From the NCBI GenBank assembly GCA_041640715.1, contig JBEPZU010000018.1, positions 1 through 15,983 of the forward strand: 15,983 nucleotides of DNA. The letters run 5' to 3'. The notes beneath the pieces are model-generated. The model saw only the letters and a program-made list of their open reading frames with translations. It was not told the origin of the DNA and searched no databases. Shown in pieces: positions 1-6,826 of this stretch (its first letter is position 1; the number at the start of each line of letters is the position of its first letter). The DNA is from DSFO01 sp041640715. Its GTDB lineage: Archaea; Thermoproteota; Thermoprotei; Gearchaeales; Gearchaeaceae. The position numbers were made by a program, and so were the translations under genes.

Positions 1-3
1 TCC

Positions 4-35
4 TAAAAAATATTTCATAAAAACCTATGTTTTTC
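4..35 (-). terminator. oligo-T terminator after tRNA-Cys
   Basis: Reading the minus strand downstream of the tRNA 3' end there are T runs of five (31-35), five (20-24) and six (5-10) with no strong hairpin. Archaeal RNA polymerase commonly stops at such U-rich tracts. The assignment rests on base composition and position only. Confidence 0.4.
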
Positions 36-47
36 CTACTTATATTA

Positions 48-119
48 AGCCGGGGGAGGGATTCGAACCCCCGTGAAACGGCTCTGCAGGCCGCCGCATG
101 ACCACTATGCTACCCCGGC
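48..119 (-). tRNA. trnC: tRNA-Cys (anticodon GCA)
   Basis: The minus strand folds into a complete 72-nt cloverleaf. The acceptor stem is GCCGGGG/CCCCGGC with a U discriminator base, as expected for tRNA-Cys. The D stem is GCAT/ATGC, G26 is present, the anticodon stem is GCGGC/GCCGT (one G-U pair), the loop is CTGCAGA with anticodon GCA, the variable region is 5 nt, and the T arm has the TTCGAAT loop. There is no intron. CCA is not encoded, so it must be added after transcription. The gene lies 32 bp downstream of trm1, whose product methylates G26 of tRNAs; this tRNA carries that target base. Confidence 0.97.
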
Positions 120-145
120 TTTTCCCATCAATATATTGAGTCGAG

Positions 146-158
146 CATAAATTAAACT
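146..158 (-). promoter_or_regulatory. putative TATA box for tRNA-Cys
   Basis: On the minus strand, AGTTTAATTTATG lies about 27-39 nt before the mature tRNA 5' end and overlaps the last codons and stop of trm1. A second AT-rich palindrome, CAATATATTG, lies closer at 129-138. Placement fits an archaeal TATA box with a short 5' leader, but this is a pattern match only. Confidence 0.35.
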
Positions 159-1261
159 TTACGTGATAGGCTTTTCATTAAATTCAATATTTCCTTATGA
201 GGTGCATTTGTCTTTATCCCTTTTGAAGAGAAATGGGTTCTACTAGCTTCATAGCCAATTTCTCTAAGTTTTTCTATAAATTCGACTACCTTAGGTTCAT
301 TGACCTTTAACTTACTTGATAAACTATCTAGTCTGCAGTAAAATGGCGGTTTATTTATTTCGCTTCTTATTAAACTTATTAGCTTCAAGACCTCTGGAGT
401 GCTTTTATTAAGCATTCTTCTTGTTATTTCCTCATCGTATATCTCACCTAGCCATAGAGGACCTGCAATGCTAGTCTTATGATTACAATGAGGACAATTA
501 AGAATTATTTCCTCAAGTTCAAAGAAACTTCCTCTCCAAAGGCAATTTGGACAATACGCAAGATATCCTATTTTAGATAATAGATTTTTAAGCTTACTTA
601 TGCTCACGTACATTCTAAAATATGCTCTCATGTAATGCATTGTAGCGTGACAAAAAACGGGTTCTAAGGCAACCTCATTGAAGGCAGCTATTCGTATGCA
701 AGCTGCTATAAGGATTCTCATCCCTGTTTCGTTCATAAATTCGTTTTTCAAAGGTTTAGCTAAATATTTCCTTAAACAAGCCTCTTTAGCTACACCGTTT
801 AAGGCTGCAGTATCCGTAGCCGCTAAAGCCAAGTATCCTTTATGTGCCAAGCTTCTCACTGCAGGCTGAATGAAAAAAACAGGAGAACCAAAAGGATCTA
901 GATCTATAAAATCAAATCTTTTACCTTTAGCAGCGTTCTCTTCAAGTAATAGGTTAGCGTCTTTATTCTCTACTATAGCTATGTTTTCTAAATTGTTGAG
1001 CTTTACGTTCTCCAGAATATTCTCATATGCTATCTTCTGTTTATCGTTTAATACGATTTTCTCAACAGCTTGGGTTTCTAAAGCATATCTTATCCCCCTA
1101 GCTCCGGTAGCAGATAGAGGTTCGCAAACTTTCAATCTTCTACCCATAATCTCAGCTATTACTGAAAGAAAGACTACGCCGATGTCTCTAGATAACTTAG
1201 CATTTTTATTGTAAAATACTCCTTCTCTAACAATAAGCTTAGATTTTCCTTCCTCGATCAT
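152..1261 (-). CDS. trm1: tRNA (guanine26-N2)-dimethyltransferase Trm1
   Basis: The 369-aa product is a full-length archaeal Trm1, which uses S-adenosylmethionine to make N2,N2-dimethylguanosine at G26 of tRNA. An N-terminal FYN..A..SRD motif (residues 16-26) is followed by the Rossmann SAM loop near residues 46-57 (CEPLSATGARG), the catalytic-type DLDPFGSP motif at 120-127 and TDTAALNGV at 149-157. A zinc ribbon with paired cysteines at 237/240 and 256/259 comes next, then a winged-helix-like C-terminal region. The ATG at 1261 overlaps the 3' end of the upstream folate gene by 23 bp, so the two are probably cotranscribed and translationally coupled. A tRNA-Cys carrying the target base G26 lies just downstream. 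Confidence 0.95.
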   Translation of the reverse strand: MIEEGKSKLIVREGVFYNKNAKLSRDIGVVFLSVIAEIMGRRLKVCEPLSATGARGIRYALETQAVEKIVLNDKQKIAYENILENVKLNNLENIAIVENKDANLLLEENAAKGKRFDFIDLDPFGSPVFFIQPAVRSLAHKGYLALAATDTAALNGVAKEACLRKYLAKPLKNEFMNETGMRILIAACIRIAAFNEVALEPVFCHATMHYMRAYFRMYVSISKLKNLLSKIGYLAYCPNCLWRGSFFELEEIILNCPHCNHKTSIAGPLWLGEIYDEEITRRMLNKSTPEVLKLISLIRSEINKPPFYCRLDSLSSKLKVNEPKVVEFIEKLREIGYEASRTHFSSKGIKTNAPHKEILNLMKSLSRKV

Positions 1262-1808
1262 CAGTATCGGATTTCAATATCCTTTTCTCTGTTATTACCA
1301 TGTCCAATCTCGAATCTTCACAAGGAATCTCTTCTATTATTTGGGAATCAAAGGCTAAACCTATTTTAAATGCTTCCTCCTTAGATTTGAGGAATCTATC
1401 ATAATATCCATATCCATATCCTAATCTCCTTAATTTCAAATCAAAAGCTAAACCTGGTACTAGTATTAAGTCTATCTTACCTTTATATTCGTGTTCTTCT
1501 TTAGGGATTGGTATTTTGAATTTGCCCATTTTCAAATCTTCTAAAGATTTAAGTATTACCGGTACTATTTCTTGCTTACCTGTCTTGGGCAAGAGAACTG
1601 TCTTAAATGCGAACATTTCTTTGAGTAGAGGGAGTATGTCAACTTCATTTTTTATAGGATAATAACCCATTACTACATTTGCTTCTGCAAATTCCTTCAA
1701 ACTTTTCAGTTTTTCTGTTATTTTTTCGCTTAATGCTTTGTATTCCTTAATATCCATATTCATTCTCTTTTCCAGCATCATTCTGCGTATCTCGCTTTTT
1801 GAACACAT
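1239..1808 (-). CDS. 5-formyltetrahydrofolate cyclo-ligase (MTHFS) family protein
   Basis: The 189-aa product has the length and motifs of 5-formyltetrahydrofolate cyclo-ligase, the ATP-dependent enzyme that converts 5-formyl-THF to 5,10-methenyl-THF. The N-terminus has the usual KSEIRRMMLEKR helix. The nucleotide/folate signature is LVPGLAFD...RRLGYGYGYYDRFL (about 116-140), and the C-terminal element CEDSRLDMVITE matches the family's P-x-x-x-RLD-x-x-x-TE motif. Archaeal members may act on other C1 carriers, so the exact substrate is inferred. It overlaps trm1 and is divergent from purS over 42 bp. A one-carbon folate enzyme facing purine synthesis genes makes biological sense, because purine synthesis consumes formyl groups. 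Confidence 0.88.
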   Translation of the reverse strand: MCSKSEIRRMMLEKRMNMDIKEYKALSEKITEKLKSLKEFAEANVVMGYYPIKNEVDILPLLKEMFAFKTVLLPKTGKQEIVPVILKSLEDLKMGKFKIPIPKEEHEYKGKIDLILVPGLAFDLKLRRLGYGYGYYDRFLKSKEEAFKIGLAFDSQIIEEIPCEDSRLDMVITEKRILKSDTDDRGRKI

Positions 1809-1826
1809 TTAGGCGTTTGTCCTAAA
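1808..1826. promoter_or_regulatory. 19-bp inverted repeat in the folate gene/purS divergent promoter
   Basis: TTTAGG, seven bases, then CCTAAA forms a perfect 6-bp-arm inverted repeat exactly between the two divergent genes. It touches the start codon of the leftward gene at 1808 and abuts or overlaps the shared TATA-like sequence at 1822-1833. This is a natural place for a dimeric regulator to control both genes at once. No regulator is identified. Confidence 0.4.
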
Positions 1827-1833
1827 TATTAAT
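1822..1833. promoter_or_regulatory. shared bidirectional TATA-like element
   Basis: CTAAATATTAAT lies 18-29 nt upstream of the purS ATG (1851). Read on the other strand, ATTAATATTTAG lies 14-25 nt upstream of the leftward ATG (1808). Both distances are compatible with leaderless transcripts in both directions. Confidence 0.4.
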
Positions 1834-1850
1834 GAAGTTCAATATAAAAT

Positions 1851-2309
1851 ATGCAAAAGTACTTAGTAAAAATAGAGAAAGAGCGAGAATTTGATGTTAA
1901 GGCTAAAAAGGTCGAAGCCGAGTGTTTCGATCTCTTAGATAAGAAAGTTGAAGTCTCTACCAGCACGTGTTATGAAATAGAAGGCGATTTAAGCGACATT
2001 AAAAACATCGTAGAAAGTTACATACTAGATCCTACGATAGAAAAGTATTCTATTTATTCCTCTATGAAAGAGATCATAGAGAATCATACAGAGGGGGTCT
2101 ATATTATAGTGTCTTTCAGGAAGGGCGTCACCAATCCTGATGACGAGATAATCTTTTCATTTTTTAAGAGAATTTTGGGAGATAAAATTAAGAGCTTTAG
2201 AACCATTTCGTTATACATTTTCCGCAACATAAACAGAGAAGAAGCTAATTTGATTGCTGAGAAGATACTGTCCAACGAATTGATACATCAAGTCGAAATA
2301 GTGGCATAA
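1851..2309 (+). CDS. purS: FGAM synthase subunit PurS, tandem double-domain form
   Basis: PurS is the small bridging subunit that couples the glutaminase PurQ to the synthetase PurL in FGAM synthase (fourth step of purine synthesis). Stand-alone PurS is normally about 80 aa, but this product is 152 aa and appears to hold two PurS-like units. Residues about 1-69 begin KYLVKIEKE and end in LDPTIEKYSI. Residues about 82-152 begin GVYIIVSFRKGVTNPDDE and end in LSNELIHQVEI. Each half has the PurS order: strand, helix, strand, helix, then an (L-x-[ND]-x-x-I-x-x-[YV]-x-I)-like terminal strand. The second half keeps the better (K)-G-V-x-[ND]-P-(x)-[DG] loop, while the first half is more degenerate. 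The gene is followed by purL and purQ. Assignment rests on the repeated pattern and on context; overall similarity is moderate. Confidence 0.75.
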   Translation: MQKYLVKIEKEREFDVKAKKVEAECFDLLDKKVEVSTSTCYEIEGDLSDIKNIVESYILDPTIEKYSIYSSMKEIIENHTEGVYIIVSFRKGVTNPDDEIIFSFFKRILGDKIKSFRTISLYIFRNINREEANLIAEKILSNELIHQVEIVA

Positions 2310-2320
2310 GATATCAGCAC

Positions 2321-2339
2321 GAACTGATTTAGTCCGTTC
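2321..2339. promoter_or_regulatory. imperfect inverted repeat upstream of purL
   Basis: GAACTGA, five bases, then TCCGTTC pairs as a dyad in six of seven positions. It lies just upstream of the purL TATA-like box, so it could be an operator. It does not share obvious sequence with the repeat in front of purS. Confidence 0.25.
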
Positions 2340-2354
2340 TATGGATCTTTAAGG

Positions 2355-2362
2355 TTTTAAAG
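2355..2362 (+). promoter_or_regulatory. TATA-like box of purL
   Basis: TTTTAAAG, preceded by a purine-rich AAGG resembling a BRE, lies 21-28 nt before the purL ATG at 2383. This suggests purL-purQ has its own promoter and gives a leaderless or near-leaderless mRNA in addition to any read-through from purS. Confidence 0.45.
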
Positions 2363-2382
2363 CTTTCTTTTCAAATCTTATC

Positions 2383-4737
2383 ATGGTTAAGGTCAGTAGA
2401 TTTGAAATTTCCATTTTAGACGATGGAGGATTATCTAAGTTAAATCAACTTTTGGACTTAAACTTGAGTCTTGAAGAGCTCAGAGCTATAAAATCTCATT
2501 ACGCTAGAGAAAGAAGAGAAGCCACGGATTTAGAATTACATACTTTTTCGCAAGTTTGGTCTGAGCATTGTTTCCATAAGACCTTTAAGAGCAAGATAAT
2601 CTTAAAGGGCAAAGCGATCGAAGGTTTATTTAATAGCTTCATTTTCAAGGCTACAAAAGAATTGAATAAAAGTTGGTGCCTAAGCGTTTTCACAGATAAT
2701 GCGGGAATAATAGAGTTCGACGAAGATTTCGCTATCGCTGTGAAGGTTGAAACTCATAATCATCCTACTGCACTAGATCCCTTCAGCGGAGCTCATACAG
2801 GTATAGGAGGTGTTTATAGAGATGTTCTAGGAGTCGGTGCTAGGCCGATAGCTGGTATGGATTACTTGTTTTTCGCTCCTATAAACTTGGAATATAGTAA
2901 TTTACCTAAAGGTATTTTTCACCCTAAGATAGTCATGAAGAGAGTAGTTGAGGGAATAGCTGATTATGGAAATAAAGTAGGAATACCTACTGTTGCAGGT
3001 TCAATTCACTTCAACATAGGTTATTTAAGAAATCCTCTAGTATATGCGGGATGCGTAGGTATATTGCCTAAAAAAAAGTATTTGAAAAGCCCTAAACCCG
3101 GTCATTTGATCGTATTGCTAGGCGGTTTAACGGGTAGGGATGGTATTCGTGGTGCTTCTTTTGCTTCTTCTTCCCTAACCTCGATGAGCTCTGAAATATA
3201 TTATCCAGCCGTTCAAATAGGCAATCCCATAGAAGAGAAGAAGATAATAGAAGTGATAATAAGAGCTAGGGATGAGCAAGAATTCCCTCTATATTCAATG
3301 GTTACAGATATTGGAGGTGGAGGATTGGCTGTAGCTGTATGTGAATCTTTCAGAAACCTTGGTTGCATAATAGATTTGAATTCAGTTCATTTAAAGGAAG
3401 AAGGGATGGATCCTTGGGAAATATGGATATCAGAATCTCAGGAAAGGATGCTCTTAACAATTCCTAAGGAAAATCTCGATAAATTTCTTGAGATATGCAA
3501 CGAAGAAGGCACGATTGCTAGCATAATAGGCGAGGTAACGAATAGTGGAAGGGCTTTAGTGTATTATCGCGATTTACTCGTTGGGAATATAGATTTAAAC
3601 TTTTTATTTAAAGGAATACCTTTGCCTGAGTTACGTGCTAGCTTTAACTTGCCAGAAGAAAAAGAAGTAGAGCTTAAAGAAAAAGAAGACTATAGCGAGG
3701 ATCTGTTATTGCTCTTAAGCGATCTAAACATAGCTAGCAAAGAGTGGGTTATAAGGCAATATGATCATGAAGTAGGAGCTAGAACTATAATAAAACCATT
3801 ACAAGGCTTAAATTGCGATGGTCCAGGAGACTGTGCTGTGATTAAACCCTTATACCACTCGTGGAAAGGTATTGTGATTTCAAACGGCGGTAATCCTGAA
3901 TATTCTATAAATCCTTACAAAATGGCTCTTTCAGCTATTGATGAAGCCATAAGGAATAACGTAGCTACTGGTGGAAGAAGAATAGCTCTTTTGGATAATT
4001 TCAGTTGGGGTAATCCTAAAGATGAGAAGGAACTCGGCAAGCTTGTTCTAGCAGCGGAGGCATGTTATAAGGGTTCAATACTCTATGGTGCACCTTTCAT
4101 ATCGGGCAAAGATAGTCTCTATAATGAATATTATGAGGGCAACAAGTCTTATTCAATACCTCCTACTTTGGTTATAACAGCAATAGGGATAATACCAGAT
4201 GTTAGGAAAGCTGTAACTATGGATTTCAAACGTAGCGGTAATTACATATATGTAGTAGGATATACTTTGGATGAACTGGGGGGGTCTGCCTATTATAATA
4301 TGAATAAAATAAAAGGAGGCAAAATTCCTTGCCCCAATCCTGAAAGCGCTAGGCTGATTTACGATAAATTGATTAAGGCAATGGATAGAGGGCTTATTAG
4401 AAGTTGTCATGATTGTTCTGAAGGAGGGTTAGCCGTAGCTTTAGCTGAAATGTGTATAGCAGGTAACTTAGGTGCTGAAATAGAGCTAAACAAGGTTCCT
4501 ACTAATTTAAGCAAGAAATATAAAATATTGTTTTCTGAAACTAACTCGAGGTTTTTAGTCGAAATAGCTCAAGGATATGAAAAGGAATTCGAACATGTAA
4601 TGAAGGGGGTACCTTTCGCTAAGATAGGTTATGTTAAGAGCGAAAAAGAACTCTTGATAACTTCTTCTGATAATGAAGTAGTACGGTTATCTCTAAATGA
4701 AATGGTTAAGTCGTGGAAAAGTCCTTTGAGCTTCTAA
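2383..4737 (+). CDS. purL: phosphoribosylformylglycinamidine synthase subunit PurL
   Basis: The 784-aa product is the small-type PurL, the ATP-dependent synthetase subunit that converts FGAR to FGAM with ammonia delivered from PurQ. Visible motifs are QVWSEHCFHKTFKS (about 57-70), VETHNHPTALDPFSGAHTG (122-140), which contains the conserved HNHP region, GGVYRDVLGVGARPIA (142-157), and the glycine-rich DIGGGG and HDCSEGGLAVALAEM elements of the two AIR-synthase-like halves. The family more often reads ESHNHPSA and GAATG here, so this is a slightly divergent but apparently complete enzyme. Upstream is purS with a 73-bp gap. purQ begins one base after the stop codon, so PurL and PurQ are surely cotranscribed. 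Confidence 0.97.
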   Translation: MVKVSRFEISILDDGGLSKLNQLLDLNLSLEELRAIKSHYARERREATDLELHTFSQVWSEHCFHKTFKSKIILKGKAIEGLFNSFIFKATKELNKSWCLSVFTDNAGIIEFDEDFAIAVKVETHNHPTALDPFSGAHTGIGGVYRDVLGVGARPIAGMDYLFFAPINLEYSNLPKGIFHPKIVMKRVVEGIADYGNKVGIPTVAGSIHFNIGYLRNPLVYAGCVGILPKKKYLKSPKPGHLIVLLGGLTGRDGIRGASFASSSLTSMSSEIYYPAVQIGNPIEEKKIIEVIIRARDEQEFPLYSMVTDIGGGGLAVAVCESFRNLGCIIDLNSVHLKEEGMDPWEIWISESQERMLLTIPKENLDKFLEICNEEGTIASIIGEVTNSGRALVYYRDLLVGNIDLNFLFKGIPLPELRASFNLPEEKEVELKEKEDYSEDLLLLLSDLNIASKEWVIRQYDHEVGARTIIKPLQGLNCDGPGDCAVIKPLYHSWKGIVISNGGNPEYSINPYKMALSAIDEAIRNNVATGGRRIALLDNFSWGNPKDEKELGKLVLAAEACYKGSILYGAPFISGKDSLYNEYYEGNKSYSIPPTLVITAIGIIPDVRKAVTMDFKRSGNYIYVVGYTLDELGGSAYYNMNKIKGGKIPCPNPESARLIYDKLIKAMDRGLIRSCHDCSEGGLAVALAEMCIAGNLGAEIELNKVPTNLSKKYKILFSETNSRFLVEIAQGYEKEFEHVMKGVPFAKIGYVKSEKELLITSSDNEVVRLSLNEMVKSWKSPLSF

Positions 4738-4738
4738 A

Positions 4739-5515
4739 ATGAAGGTCAAATCTTTAGTAATAAGGGCTGAAGGAACAAATTGCGATCTTGAAACTGTTAA
4801 CGCCTTAAGGCTAGCAGGTGCAGACGTAGATCTTGTTCACATTAATAGATTAATTAAGGAAAAGAAGAGAATCGAGGAATATCAAATAATAGTCATACCC
4901 GGTGGCTTTTCCTATGGGGATTGCATTAGCGCAGGGAAGATATTAGCAAACATTATTAAAACACATTTACTCGTAGAGTTCAAGAAGTTCGTAGAAGAAG
5001 GAAAACTTTTGCTTGGAATATGCAATGGTTTCCAAACATTGTTGAAGATTGGTCTGCTTCCTTTCAGTAGTGAGATGAAGCAATTAGCTACATTAGCCCC
5101 TAACGCTAATGGACTCTTCATAGATAAATGGGTCTATCTGAAGTTAAGAGAGGAATCCAAGAGCATCTTCACTAAGGGATCATTTAACGTAATATACTTG
5201 CCTATAAATCATGCAGAGGGCAGATTTGTTGCTGAAGAAAAAATATTGGATAAACTTTTTGAAAACGGTCAAGTAGTATATCAGTATTCTTCGCAAAGTG
5301 GTGAGGTGAGCGAGATTTTTAATCCTAATGGTTCTTTTAGAAACATAGCGGCGATTTCTAATGAATACTTCAACGTGCTAGGAATTATGCCACATCCAGA
5401 AAAGTATGTCCATAAGTATCTCCATCCTAGCTGGACTAGATATCAAACTTTAAAAGAAGAAGGTGAAGGTCTTATCATATTCAAGAACGCAGTTAATTTC
5501 GCTAGGAAACTCTAA
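4739..5515 (+). CDS. purQ: phosphoribosylformylglycinamidine synthase subunit PurQ (glutaminase)
   Basis: The 258-aa product is a class I glutamine amidotransferase that hydrolyses glutamine and passes ammonia to PurL. The nucleophile is Cys95 in GICNGFQ, and the His/Glu of the triad are H219 and E221 in MPHPEKY. The N-terminal RAEGTNCDLET and PGGFSYGDCISAG segments are typical of PurQ. It starts one base after the purL stop, with no recognisable Shine-Dalgarno, so translation is probably coupled. With PurS and PurL it completes FGAM synthase. The next gene (orc1) has its own promoter, which marks the end of this operon. Confidence 0.97.
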   Translation: MKVKSLVIRAEGTNCDLETVNALRLAGADVDLVHINRLIKEKKRIEEYQIIVIPGGFSYGDCISAGKILANIIKTHLLVEFKKFVEEGKLLLGICNGFQTLLKIGLLPFSSEMKQLATLAPNANGLFIDKWVYLKLREESKSIFTKGSFNVIYLPINHAEGRFVAEEKILDKLFENGQVVYQYSSQSGEVSEIFNPNGSFRNIAAISNEYFNVLGIMPHPEKYVHKYLHPSWTRYQTLKEEGEGLIIFKNAVNFARKL

Positions 5516-5542
5516 TTCGCATAACTTGGAAAATCTATCATG

Positions 5543-5558
5543 AGTTTTTGAGAAAACT
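5543..5558. promoter_or_regulatory. inverted repeat at the orc1/cdc6 promoter
   Basis: AGTTTT-TGAG-AAAACT is a perfect 6-bp-arm dyad whose right arm runs into the orc1 TATA-like box. It could be an operator, or its T run could help end purQ transcripts. It does not resemble the Orc1-binding ORB consensus. Confidence 0.3.
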
Positions 5559-5565
5559 TTAAATA
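5557..5565 (+). promoter_or_regulatory. TATA-like box of orc1/cdc6
   Basis: CTTTAAATA lies 26-34 nt upstream of the ATG at 5591, consistent with an archaeal TATA box driving a leaderless or very short-leader transcript. Confidence 0.5.
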
Positions 5566-5590
5566 GTTAATCAGAATATATTGTCGTTTC

Positions 5591-6826
5591 ATGTCAAGTT
5601 TTAAGTTCGACGATCTCATCGAAAAATTAACGAAGAGGACATCTCAGATTTTTAAAAACAGAGAGACTTTAAGACCTGATTATATACCAGATGAATTGCC
5701 TCATAGAGATAGGGAAATTTATAAACTTGCAGAGATATTTTTCCATCCTCTATTGAAGGGGGATAGACCTTCGAATATTTTCATCTACGGATATCCAGGA
5801 ACGGGAAAGACAGCAACTACAAAACATGTATTCAAACTAATGAAGGAAAAACTTGCACCGAGATTGACGACTCCTGTTTATTGTTTAATGATAAATTGTA
5901 AGATTGACGATACCAATTATAGGATACTTAAGGAAATAAACGACTATTTCAACATACCTGCCCCTCATACGGGTCTTTCGATAGCTGAGCTTTATTCTAG
6001 GATAGTAAGGGAGTTAAAGAGGAGGGTGGGGTTTTTCATACTAGCACTAGATGAGATCGACAACTTCGTCAAGAAAAGCGGTGATGAAATTCTTTATAAA
6101 CTAACTAGAATAAATTCAGAAGGTATTTCTACCAAACTGTCTTTAGTAGGTATAACTAACGATCTACATTTCAAGGAATATCTAGATCCTAGGGTTAAAA
6201 GCAGTCTAAGTGAAGAAGAACTCGTATTCACACCCTATAACGCTGAACAGTTAAGAGATATTTTATATGCCAGAGCTAAGATTGCGCTTTATGAAAACAG
6301 CTATACTGAAGGCGTTATAAATCTTTGTGCTTCCATAGCAGCTAAAGAACATGGGGATGTTAGGAGGGCATTGGACCTTCTAAGAGTTGCGGGTGAATTA
6401 GCTGAAAGGAATAATGATCCTCAAATAACTGAATCCCATGTAAGAGAAGCATTGGCTATAATGGAAAGAAACAAAATATGGGAAATAGTCACATCATTGC
6501 CATTCCATTCTAAGCTTGTACTTTTAGTTATAACCATGCTTCAACTGAAATATTTAAGAGATTGTACTACAGGGGAAGTATACGAAGAGTATGTAAAACT
6601 TTGTAAGGAAATAGGTTTAGATTCTCTAACTGCTAGAAGGGTTAGCGATATCATCAATGAATTAGATATGGGAGGGTTAATAAGAGCAAATCTAACCAGC
6701 AAAGGGAGATATGGAAGAACAAAATATATTTCATTGAGAATAGATAAGGATGAGCTACTCAGAGCTCTTAAGGAAGACGAGAGACTCCTCGGCATCATTT
6801 ACTCGTTTAGTAGCAGGAATAGCTAG
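5591..6826 (+). CDS. cdc6: Orc1/Cdc6 replication initiator ATPase
   Basis: The 411-aa product is an archaeal Orc1/Cdc6, an AAA+ protein that binds origins and loads the MCM helicase. Walker A is GYPGTGKT (67-74) and Walker B is LALDEID (151-157). Sensor 1 is the Asn in VGITND (N190), a probable arginine finger lies in LDPRVKSSL (R201), and sensor 2 is GDVRRALDLLR (255-265). The C-terminal part from about residue 305 is the winged-helix DNA-binding domain, and length is normal for the family. Archaeal orc1 genes often lie beside an origin, but no ORB-like repeats were seen in the 75-bp upstream gap. The downstream DUF99 gene starts inside its 3' end. Confidence 0.96.
   Translation: MSSFKFDDLIEKLTKRTSQIFKNRETLRPDYIPDELPHRDREIYKLAEIFFHPLLKGDRPSNIFIYGYPGTGKTATTKHVFKLMKEKLAPRLTTPVYCLMINCKIDDTNYRILKEINDYFNIPAPHTGLSIAELYSRIVRELKRRVGFFILALDEIDNFVKKSGDEILYKLTRINSEGISTKLSLVGITNDLHFKEYLDPRVKSSLSEEELVFTPYNAEQLRDILYARAKIALYENSYTEGVINLCASIAAKEHGDVRRALDLLRVAGELAERNNDPQITESHVREALAIMERNKIWEIVTSLPFHSKLVLLVITMLQLKYLRDCTTGEVYEEYVKLCKEIGLDSLTARRVSDIINELDMGGLIRANLTSKGRYGRTKYISLRIDKDELLRALKEDERLLGIIYSFSSRNS

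Noticed and set aside
870..1214. 114-codon plus-strand frame opposite trm1
   Set aside because: It is a shadow of the strongly conserved Trm1 coding sequence, with no promoter and no recognisable protein features.
5516..5590. Replication origin next to orc1/cdc6
   Set aside because: The gap is only 75 bp with no ORB-like repeats and no long AT-rich unwinding element, so the origin, if nearby, is not evident here.
6781..6826. The end of Orc1 reads RLLGIIYSFSSR, which faintly resembles the DUF99 start motif (LGIDDGPF), suggesting a frameshift
   Set aside because: The in-frame DUF99 sequence LVAGIASSGL aligns better by position, residue spacing to VDGLDAT fits, and the Orc1 stop follows at once. 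A sequencing indel still deserves a read check.
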